A DNA stretch of 5,176 nt, taken from Bacteroidota bacterium (GTDB taxonomy: Bacteria; Bacteroidota; Bacteroidia; AKYH767-A; OLB10). The DNA is taken from the NCBI GenBank assembly GCA_016717325.1, contig JADKFV010000047.1, positions 1-5,176 on the forward strand, given 5' to 3'. A model generated the notes under the pieces. It was given only the letters and a program-made list of their open reading frames with translations. It ran no database searches and was not told where the DNA came from. Position numbers and translations under genes: made by a program. Positions within the stretch are counted from its first letter, which is position 1; each line of letters begins with the position of its first letter. Positions 1-4,651 of this stretch are shown one piece after another.

Positions 1-327
1 ATACATTGCGCTGTCACCGATTGCAATATTGTTACTACTATTAATAATATTACTCATAGCACGATTTCCAATTGCAATATTTGCATTTCCAATTGTGTTG
101 TTCATCAAAGCACTAAAACCCATTGCACAATTATAATTTCCGGTTTGATTACTTTGCAAACAATTACTTCCTACTGCAGTATTTAAATAACCACCTGTGT
201 TGTTTAGCAAACTGTATGTACCCACAGCAGTATTATAACCACCATTTGTAGTAAGCATCATCGCTTGATAACCAAGAGCAGTATTGTTATTGCTTGCATT
301 GTTTAATAATGATTGGTAACCAAAACT
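1..327 (-). repeat. Coding tandem repeat of about 17 residues (51 bp)
   Basis: Within the adhesin-like gene, units starting SFG, ALG, AVG, AVG, AMG, AIG and AIG follow each other. The first unit is 16 residues, the next five are 17, and the last is cut by the window edge. Each has a hydrophobic-Gly core, a middle L/M position and an Asn/Gly-rich turn (for example NNTGGYLNT). The DNA has diverged between units, so this is an old structural repeat and not a recent slippage array. The periodicity fits a left-handed beta-roll of the YadA-head type; that fold is inferred. Confidence 0.75.
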
Positions 328-711
328 TGCATTGGCATTTGTTGAGAAATCCAATTTTCCTGAAGGCTGATTGTTTACTTTAAATAATAATGCACTTGCA
401 TCGGTAGTTCCAAGAAAATTGTTGCCGGGTGTAGTGCCAGCATTTCCGCTTAAAGTCCAAGCAGAGGCGGATTTGAGCGCAGTCCATGCAGTGCCGGTGA
501 AATAATAAAAACCCGGCGTGCTGTTGGTTTGATAAATTAATAATCCGGTTGCAGGAGTTGCAATTGCATTACGTTGTGTAAGCGTCATGCGGGGAGCGAG
601 CATACCTTTGGTAGTGCTTTTCATTTCGAGCAATGCCGATACATTGGGTACTGTGGTTCCAATACCTGTGCTGCCGTTTGCAGGAAAAATGTTTTGCGCT
701 TGTGTTGCCAT
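1..711 (-). CDS. Tail-fibre/adhesin-like surface protein with YadA-head-like repeats, N-terminal part (runs off left edge)
   Basis: An open frame of 237 codons runs from ATG at 711 to the window edge without a stop, so the C-terminus is missing. It begins with a secretory signal end (M-A-T-Q-A then QN), followed by NGSTGIGTTVP and 'LLEMKSTTKGMLAPRM', then 'QRNAIATPATGLLIY' and 'PGFYYFTGTAWTAL' at about residues 47-79. This block is typical of Bacteroidota tail-fibre-like surface proteins. From residue 129 on there are tandem repeats of about 17 residues with an A-[LVIM]-G core, resembling trimeric adhesin head repeats. Such proteins often end in a coiled coil or a chaperone-like domain, like the gene at 4652-5176, but that part is not visible here. 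The ATG at 711 falls inside the signal peptide; the natural start was probably at 763 in another frame (see 712-763). The exact role is unknown; surface exposure is inferred. Confidence 0.85.
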   Translation of the reverse strand, partial: MATQAQNIFPANGSTGIGTTVPNVSALLEMKSTTKGMLAPRMTLTQRNAIATPATGLLIYQTNSTPGFYYFTGTAWTALKSASAWTLSGNAGTTPGNNFLGTTDASALLFKVNNQPSGKLDFSTNANASFGYQSLLNNASNNNTALGYQAMMLTTNGGYNTAVGTYSLLNNTGGYLNTAVGSNCLQSNQTGNYNCAMGFSALMNNTIGNANIAIGNRAMSNIINSSNNIAIGDSAMY

Positions 712-763
712 TGTGTACAATACAAATGTGGCCGCAGTAAAAATTTTAAAATTGTCTTTTCAT
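712..763 (-). pseudogene. Frameshifted 5' end (signal peptide) of the 1-711 gene
   Basis: Reading upstream from ATG 711, the frame continues as K-D-N-F-K-I-F-T-A-A-T-F-V-L-Y-T, a good signal-peptide core, and then meets a TGA at 762-760. An ATG at 763-761 lies one base out of frame and stops after five codons (M-K-R-Q-F). Removing one A from the run of four at 757-760 would give M-K-D-N-F-K-I-F joined to the open frame, a complete Bacteroidota-style signal peptide ending in TQA|QN. So either the sequence has a one-base error, or the gene is frameshifted (or needs slippage) in this genome. Without the repair, only a truncated leader starting at 711 (or TTG 720) is possible. Confidence 0.6.
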
Positions 764-804
764 AATTGTTTGTTTTTGTTTTTATAATTGTTTTAATAAC
801 GATG

Positions 805-812
805 CAAACATA
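805..812 (-). promoter_or_regulatory. Probable Bacteroidota -7 promoter element (TATGTTTG)
   Basis: The minus strand reads TATGTTTG, a full match to the Bacteroidota -7 consensus TAnnTTTG, 41 bp before the ATG at 763. A start point about seven bases downstream would give an A-rich leader of roughly 35 nt with no Shine-Dalgarno site, which is usual in this phylum. A clear -33 TTTG is not present; GTTTAC at 829-834 lies at about the right place. It probably drives the adhesin-like gene at the left edge. Confidence 0.45.
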
Positions 813-828
813 CAGTGGCAACAGCGAA

Positions 829-908
829 GTAAACCCCATAAAAAGGGGGGTGGTAAACACTTAACTTTTAGTAAGGGTAAACACTTGTTGGATTATGCGT
901 GTTTAAAC
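829..908. promoter_or_regulatory. Four regularly spaced GTAAAC-like motifs (possible operator array)
   Basis: GTAAAC occurs at 829-834, 854-859 and 878-883, and TTAAAC (half of the palindrome GTTTAAAC, 901-908) at 903-908. The spacing is 25, 24 and 25 bp. The second and third copies lie in an exact 11-bp direct repeat, GGTAAACACTT, at 852-862 and 876-886. The array sits just upstream of the predicted -7 element. Regular direct repeats here suggest a DNA-binding regulator of the adhesin-like gene, but the regulator is unknown and the motif is short. Confidence 0.35.
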
Positions 909-1107
909 TAAAGAAGAATAAAAATAATCGAAAGCAGAATCAATAAGTTTGATAAGGCGCATGACAAAAATCAAATGATAAAATATCTTGATGTAGTTTT
1001 CTCTTGAAGAAAAAATCAGTTTGTATTGTATTGAAATCACAATTGAAAAAATTCGTGCATAGGAGTTTATTCAATATCATCCTTGTTCTATTGTAAAACC
1101 CATAATT

Positions 1108-2034
1108 TTATTTTACCTTCCACTCCTGCGCATCGGGTTCTACGTATATCCACTTCACTTCGGGGCTGCCACTTCTTATTTCGTGTTCAAGTTTGTTTAT
1201 CAGTTTGCTTAATTCAAGTGCTGTAACTTCATGTGCACATTTTATTTTCATACACATCATTACTTCGCCCGGACCTTGCTGTATGGTAATGCAGTTTATT
1301 AGTTTTATTACTTCGGCATGTTTTTGTAAAATATCATTTACCGATTGTAATATTTCGTCACTTGCACTTTCACCTATGAGTAAAGATTTCACCTCGACCG
1401 ATAAAAAAATGGCAACACAAATTAATATCACACCAATACAAAATGAGCCCGCAGCATCGTAACGGCTATCGCCTGTGTAATATGAAGCAAGCATGGCAAC
1501 AAGCGCCACTATTAAACCAAAAACAGCAGCAGAGTTTTCGCCAAACACTACTACCAGATCACTATCCTTAGTAGCGCGCAGGTATTTCATAAAACTCAAT
1601 TTGCCACGTCTGGCATTCATTTCAACAATGTTCGAATACATGGCATACGCTTCGAGCAAAAGCGAAAAAAATAAAATTCCTATGCCCCATGATACATGCT
1701 GAATTGGTTCGGGCATATTAAATTTGTGTATGCCTTCGTAAATGGAAAACATCCCACCTATCGAAAATAAAAGCATGGCCACCATAAACGACCAAAAATA
1801 TATTGCACGACCTTGCCCCAGTGGATGCCTTGCTGTTGCTGCCTTTTGCGACTGCCTTACTCCTACCAGCAAAAGTATTTGATTGGCACAATCGGAAAAC
1901 GAATGAATAGCCTCGGCCAGCATTGCACCAGAGTGGGTCATAAACGCAGCAACGGATTTTGATATGGCTATTAGCAGATTTACCACCAAACTTTGAATGA
2001 TGTGCGATGATTTGTTGTGTGGTTTTTTTGCCAT
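1108..2034 (-). CDS. Cation diffusion facilitator (CDF) family transporter, ZnT9-like subgroup
   Basis: This 308-residue inner-membrane protein would export divalent metal, probably Zn2+ or a similar ion, by proton antiport. Six membrane segments can be read at about 11-33, 36-58, 78-100, 115-136, 158-185 and 193-215, followed by a soluble C-terminal domain (about 221-308) of the ferredoxin-like CDF type. Segment 2 has the metal-site pattern H44-x3-D48 in AEAIHSFSDCANQ. The stretch H70-P-L-G-Q-G-R then YFWSF and FSIGG is typical of the SLC30A9/ZnT9-like branch. Segment 5 reads GENSAA (165-170), where this branch usually has E-D-S-A-A, so N167 replaces an expected Asp and the metal cannot be predicted. 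The start at 2034 is supported by the position of the first helix; the leader is A/T-rich without Shine-Dalgarno. It appears to be a single-gene unit, with repeats upstream. Confidence 0.92.
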   Translation of the reverse strand: MAKKPHNKSSHIIQSLVVNLLIAISKSVAAFMTHSGAMLAEAIHSFSDCANQILLLVGVRQSQKAATARHPLGQGRAIYFWSFMVAMLLFSIGGMFSIYEGIHKFNMPEPIQHVSWGIGILFFSLLLEAYAMYSNIVEMNARRGKLSFMKYLRATKDSDLVVVFGENSAAVFGLIVALVAMLASYYTGDSRYDAAGSFCIGVILICVAIFLSVEVKSLLIGESASDEILQSVNDILQKHAEVIKLINCITIQQGPGEVMMCMKIKCAHEVTALELSKLINKLEHEIRSGSPEVKWIYVEPDAQEWKVK

Positions 2035-2055
2035 AGAATTGAATAGAAAATAAAA

Positions 2056-2086
2056 GTAAAGTAAATATAAATTTCTTGCATAAAAC
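2056..2086 (-). promoter_or_regulatory. Possible promoter of the CDF gene
   Basis: On the minus strand TATATTTA (2069-2062) matches TAnnTTTG except for the last base, and TACTTTAC (2063-2056) is a weaker alternative. TTTTA lies 17 bp upstream of the latter, near where a -33 TTTG would be. The predicted leader would be about 15-25 nt. The same block is repeated at 2536-2588, where TTTTG replaces TTTTA and TACTTTTC replaces TACTTTAC, which is closer to consensus. The match is modest. Confidence 0.3.
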
Positions 2087-2111
2087 TTTCTACCTGTGTA
2101 TCTGATTTTTT
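2059..2111. repeat. Flank repeat X, copy 1
   Basis: This 53-bp block recurs at 2536-2588 with 48 of 53 bases identical, the first 22 without mismatch. It lies 10 bp before element copy 1 (2122), and the second block lies 15 bp before element copy 3 (2604). It overlaps the predicted promoter of the CDF gene, so part of that gene's upstream region has been duplicated. Confidence 0.8.
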
Positions 2112-2121
2112 GTAAGCGATT

Positions 2122-2288
2122 TGTCCTCGGTTGGCGTCCTCGGTTGGCGTCCCCGCCAACCGCTGTGGAATAGCCATTTATTTCTCTTTGTTAGATTGTG
2201 GACTGAACAAAAAATGTTGCCCTCATTTTTTTGGAGGTAAAACATTTCGACTACAACATGCGGTTGGCGGGGACGCCAACCGAGGACA
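2122..2288. mobile_element. REPIN/MITE-like non-coding element, copy 1 (167 bp)
   Basis: The right arm (2260-2288) is the exact reverse complement of the left arm, allowing for an extra 13-bp unit in the left arm: GTCCTCGGTTGGC occurs at 2123-2135 and again at 2136-2148. Each arm contains a perfect 8-bp hairpin, GGTTGGCG with CGCCAACC and a 4-base loop (left 2142-2161). The core of about 95 bp is AT-rich and contains a further imperfect inverted repeat around 2210-2247 (ATGTTGCCCTC against GAGGTAAAACAT). There is no open frame that looks like a protein and no transposase, so mobility would depend on an enzyme elsewhere. No clear target-site duplication is visible. Confidence 0.75.
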
Positions 2289-2301
2289 GAAATTAAAAAA
2301 A

Positions 2302-2325
2302 CGTTGAGCACTAAAATGCTCAACG
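2302..2325 (-). terminator. Rho-independent terminator (minus strand), apparently orphaned
   Basis: CGTTGAGCA (2302-2310) pairs perfectly with TGCTCAACG (2317-2325) around the loop CTAAAA. On the minus strand the stem is followed by seven T and then AATT, a good intrinsic terminator. No intact gene lies directly upstream. It sits 32 bp after the TAA of the possible relic at 2358-2381, which may be the end of the gene it once served. On the plus strand the tail GCATTATTTT is poorer. Confidence 0.7.
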
Positions 2326-2357
2326 CATTATTTTCATGGTGACGAATAAATTTATTT

Positions 2358-2381
2358 TTATTTCACTATCACCAAAGACTT
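2358..2381 (-). pseudogene. Possible relic 3' end of a T9SS-cargo gene (K-S-L-V-I-V-K-stop)
   Basis: The minus strand reads AAG TCT TTG GTG ATA GTG AAA TAA, giving K-S-L-V-I-V-K and a stop. This is the usual way T9SS C-terminal sorting domains end. An intrinsic terminator follows 32 bp later. Directly upstream the sequence turns into element copy 2, whose terminal base overlaps the first codon, so the rest of the gene seems lost. The relic is only seven codons, so chance is possible. Confidence 0.35.
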
Positions 2382-2532
2382 GTCCTCAGTTGGCGTCCCC
2401 GCCAACCGCTGTGGAATACCAATTTATTTCTGTTTGTTAGATTGTGGACTGAACAAAAAATGTAACCCTCTTTTTTGGACATAAAATATTTCGTCTACAA
2501 CATGCGGTTGGCGGGGACGCCAACCGAGGACA
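2381..2532. mobile_element. REPIN/MITE-like non-coding element, copy 2 (152 bp, shortest form)
   Basis: The left arm (2381-2409) and right arm (2504-2532) are 29-bp inverted repeats with a single mismatch (A at 2388). The right arm is identical to that of copy 1. The left arm has one 13-bp unit, so this is the simplest form. The core reads CTGTGGAATACC...TTAGATTGTGGACTGAAC...TTTTTTGGACATAAAATATTTCG and matches copy 3 more closely than copy 1 (for example TACCAATTTATTTCTG against TAGCCATTTATTTCTC). Flank repeat X' starts four bases after its end. Confidence 0.75.
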
Positions 2533-2535
2533 GAA

Positions 2536-2588
2536 AAGTAAATATAAATTTCTTGCACAAAACTTTCTAAGTGTGTGTCTGATTCTTT
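2536..2588. repeat. Flank repeat X, copy 2
   Basis: This is the second copy of the block at 2059-2111 (48 of 53 bases identical). It sits between element copies 2 and 3 and keeps nearly the same distance to the following element as copy 1 does. Here it has no gene next to it, so any promoter in it would be orphaned or would read into element copy 2. Confidence 0.8.
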
Positions 2589-2603
2589 TAGGAGATTCTC
2601 TTT

Positions 2604-2795
2604 TGTCCTCGGTTGGTCTCATCAATTGGCGTCCTCAGTTGGCGTCCCCGCCAACCGCTGTGGAATACCAATTTATTTCTGTTTGTTAGATTGTGGACTG
2701 AACAAAAAATGTAACCCTCCTCAAAATGTAACCCTTTTTGGACATAAAATATTTCGTTTACAACATGCGGTTGGCGGGGACGCAAACCGAGGACA
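2604..2795. mobile_element. REPIN/MITE-like non-coding element, copy 3 (192 bp, expanded left arm)
   Basis: The left arm holds three 13-bp units in register: GTCCTCGGTTGGT (2605-2617), the degenerate CTCATCAATTGGC (2618-2630) and GTCCTCAGTTGGC (2631-2643), followed by the common GTCCCCGCCAACCGC. The right arm (2767-2795) differs from the other copies only at 2784 (C to A), which breaks one stem pair. The core has an internal duplication: AAAATGTAACCCT at 2706-2718 and 2723-2735. The 16 bp after it (2796-2811) equal those after copy 1 (2289-2304). Open frames crossing it are repeat-derived. Confidence 0.75.
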
Positions 2796-2841
2796 GAAAT
2801 TAAAAAAACGTGAATCAGTTTTACGCACTCAAAATTTGACC

Positions 2842-2871
2842 ACGGTTGTTGGGGACATGAGGGGAGGCCAG
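2842..2871. repeat. Decayed solo right arm of the same element
   Basis: Aligned without gaps to the canonical right arm plus one base, this segment matches at 20 of 30 positions, including GGTTG, GGGGAC, GAGG and CAG followed by A-rich sequence. The palindrome is lost (ATGAGGGG replaces GCCAACCG). No left arm is visible near it. It lies between element copy 3 and the terminator of the protease gene and suggests that the element has been here for a long time. Confidence 0.5.
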
Positions 2872-2875
2872 AAAA

Positions 2876-2910
2876 AAAAAGAGCGACAACAAAACTGTGT
2901 CGCTCTTTTT
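2876..2910 (-). terminator. Rho-independent terminator of the protease gene (bidirectional)
   Basis: GAGCGACA (2881-2888) pairs with TGTCGCTC (2898-2905) around a 9-base loop, extended by AAAAA/TTTTT. On the minus strand the stem is followed by nine T. It starts about ten bases after the TAG at 2920-2922 of the protease gene. The plus strand also has a T run, so it could work in both directions. Confidence 0.85.
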
Positions 2911-2919
2911 AAAAATTGC

Positions 2920-4623
2920 CTAACGGTTGATAATAAATTTTTGCCGCCAATGTTGGTTGTCAGATTGTGCATCGATAAAATAAATGCCGGGCGGTAAATC
3001 AGCAGTTGAAATTGTGTTTTCAATTCCGCTTTCAAAATTCAAAGTTTTAATCAACTGCATGGTGCTGTTGTAAATTTTGAAAGTGAATGGTGCATCGGAT
3101 GACAAAGCAACTGATATGAAATCGGAGGCAGGGTTGGGAAAAATTATTGGATCCAAATCAATATTACCATTAACTGATGCCTCTTTTGCTGAAACCAAGC
3201 ATGTGCTTGATAAATCGCTTATTCGAAGCAATACTGTGCTGCCCTCATTTGCAATAAACCCTGTGGTGTTTGCATTAGTTGGAGCCAATATAATTTGATT
3301 TCCAGATTCTAAATGGACAAAGCCTGTTGTACCAATCTGCACAGGATTAGCTGCGGAATTTATAGTTATTGAATTGGTAGCAACCGCAAAAACATAATTG
3401 TAGTTTGCAGCCAACCCATAAATTACCTCTGAGGTTCCATAAGAGTAATCCATGCAACTTGTGGAGTTGATATGATTGTTAATCGCTGTTGTTGAAGGGG
3501 AATTCCATCCTACAACACTTGACGAGAGGTAACCACACATAATGTGATTCGGATTGCAGACATAATCATCATAAGCTCCAAAGTTGTGCCCTATCTCATG
3601 AGTGGAAAGGTTAATTGTACTTGTTGTAACAGGTGAATAATTTGCAACGCATCCATAGTACCAATTAGTATTACACATCACGCCAATCCATGCATACCCA
3701 ACAGCACTGTTACTCAATGAACGGCCGGTAAACATGTGAGTTAAATCTCTATTAATATTTGTTCTATTGGCATTCCACCAATTTGTAAACTGTGGTAATA
3801 TTCCTTGAAGTGTATCTCCGCTATATGGATCACCAGCGGTTGTCCATATTTGCTGATAGCGCAATACAAATTTTACCTTAAATGCTCCTGTGTACATCCC
3901 TTCTACCAGGTTCAAAATAGTTCTAATTCTATTTAGTGCTAAGTTTGCATTAGAGCCAAAATCCTGGTAATATTCATAATCGGCTTCGGTGGCTATTTCT
4001 ACAAACCTACAAACTCCGGCAAGTTTATTTTCGGCTGAAGGTTCTTCATTGTCTAATTTGTTTTTTTCATTGTTCAACTCACTTACTCCACATACATGAT
4101 TGGGGTCATTTTTTACGTCCCCTGCTTCATAAACTATTACATAGCTAGCGTTAGCATTTGGATTGTAACGGGTTAACTTATCTATAAAATAACCTTTGCC
4201 ATTTTTATTGATGTACCCTTCAAAAGTTGAATTGTCAATGGTGAGCCGTGTAACATTACCCTCATCTTTATCTACAGTACCTTTATAAGTATTGGCGATT
4301 TCTTGCTGTAATTCTACCTCTCCAAGTTCAGTCAAAGCTACAGCTTTAAAATCTTTACCGCGCATGTCATTCAACTCTAAAGAGAGTGCAAAAATTTCAT
4401 TTCCAATTGATAAATTAAAATTGATGTTGTTGGCACTTTGCATCACATAATTTGAAATATCAGTGAGTGGTATTTCATATACGGTATACTTAGAGAAGTA
4501 TTGACTAAGACTTTCGTGGTACTTTGTTTGAGTCGCTTTGAAGCGAAATTCCTCTGCGTTGCATATTGTTGTAAGTAACATTAAACATGCTAACAATTTA
4601 TTCTTATATTTTAGTTTTTTCAT
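2920..4623 (-). CDS. Secreted reprolysin-like (M12B-type) zinc metalloprotease with T9SS sorting domain
   Basis: The 567-residue product starts with a signal peptide (MKKLKYKNKLLACLMLLTTI, then CNA). A propeptide of about 25-200 ends in H176-V-C178-G-V, which looks like the cysteine switch (CGV) of ADAM-type zymogens. The catalytic domain is about 203-395: CRFVEIATEADYEYY opens it, DLTHMFTGR and AWIGVMC are typical reprolysin segments, and the zinc site is H342-E-I-G-H346-N-F-G-A-Y-D352-D. E343 is the catalytic base and M362 probably the Met-turn. The third zinc ligand is Asp (352), where reprolysins have His. Residues about 425-470 contain the GNQIILAP...GFIANEGSTVLLRI motif seen in T9SS cargo. 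The last 75 residues (FPNPASDF...LPPGIYFI...KFIINR) are a T9SS type A sorting domain, so the enzyme should be exported through the outer membrane. Start chosen for the signal peptide. Natural substrate unknown. It follows the 4652-5176 gene by 28 bp. Confidence 0.92.
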   Translation of the reverse strand: MKKLKYKNKLLACLMLLTTICNAEEFRFKATQTKYHESLSQYFSKYTVYEIPLTDISNYVMQSANNINFNLSIGNEIFALSLELNDMRGKDFKAVALTELGEVELQQEIANTYKGTVDKDEGNVTRLTIDNSTFEGYINKNGKGYFIDKLTRYNPNANASYVIVYEAGDVKNDPNHVCGVSELNNEKNKLDNEEPSAENKLAGVCRFVEIATEADYEYYQDFGSNANLALNRIRTILNLVEGMYTGAFKVKFVLRYQQIWTTAGDPYSGDTLQGILPQFTNWWNANRTNINRDLTHMFTGRSLSNSAVGYAWIGVMCNTNWYYGCVANYSPVTTSTINLSTHEIGHNFGAYDDYVCNPNHIMCGYLSSSVVGWNSPSTTAINNHINSTSCMDYSYGTSEVIYGLAANYNYVFAVATNSITINSAANPVQIGTTGFVHLESGNQIILAPTNANTTGFIANEGSTVLLRISDLSSTCLVSAKEASVNGNIDLDPIIFPNPASDFISVALSSDAPFTFKIYNSTMQLIKTLNFESGIENTISTADLPPGIYFIDAQSDNQHWRQKFIINR

Positions 4624-4651
4624 TTTTTTAAAATTTTAAATAGTTAGCAAT

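Larger units (their letters stand above)
764..1107. other. Intergenic region between CDF transporter and adhesin-like gene
   Basis: This gene-free stretch of 344 bp holds the A-rich leader, the TATGTTTG element and the GTTTAC motif series near 764-908. The leader has a 9-bp direct repeat, ATAATTGTT, at 762-770 and 784-792, the first copy overlapping the ATG at 763. From 909 to 1107 I see only AT-rich sequence. No convincing terminator hairpin follows the transporter stop codon, and I see no tRNA or small gene. Confidence 0.6.
2035..2919. other. Repeat-filled intergenic region
   Basis: This 885-bp stretch holds no intact gene. From left to right it contains flank block X, element copy 1, an orphan terminator, a possible relic gene end, element copy 2, flank block X', element copy 3, a decayed arm and the terminator of the protease. 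The element arms are strongly GC-rich in AT-rich surroundings. Several open frames of 60-140 codons cross the elements on both strands, but they follow the repeats and shift frame from copy to copy, so I do not call them genes. Confidence 0.75.

Noticed and set aside
574..860. Short open frames on both strands around the adhesin-like gene start
   Set aside because: They are out of frame with the long, protein-like minus-strand frame and contain no recognisable sequence.
901..908. Palindrome GTTTAAAC as a stand-alone regulatory site
   Set aside because: Eight-base AT-rich palindromes are common by chance; it is reported only as part of the spaced motif series.
1980..2785. Several minus-strand open frames of 60-80 codons containing R-G-R-Q-P-R-T-P-T-E-D or similar
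   Set aside because: These are translations of the GC-rich inverted repeats, shifting frame between copies, with no start signals or protein-like composition.
2122..2795. CRISPR array
   Set aside because: The repeats are inverted pairs, spaced unevenly by about 95-200 bp, the sequences between them are themselves repeated, and no cas gene is visible.
2035..2919. Insertion sequence with its own transposase
   Set aside because: No frame in or between the elements resembles a transposase; the elements are too short to encode one.
2575..2997. A 140-codon plus-strand open frame across element copy 3
   Set aside because: It follows the repeat (ending its element part in V-G-G-D-A-N-R-G-Q), then runs through the terminator and antisense to the protease end. 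The same repeat gives different peptides in other frames in the other copies, so it is not a conserved protein.
2920..4623. Pappalysin-like (M43) assignment of the protease
   Set aside because: The CGV cysteine-switch-like motif, DLTHMFTGR and HEIGHNFGA segments fit reprolysin-like M12B proteins better than M43.
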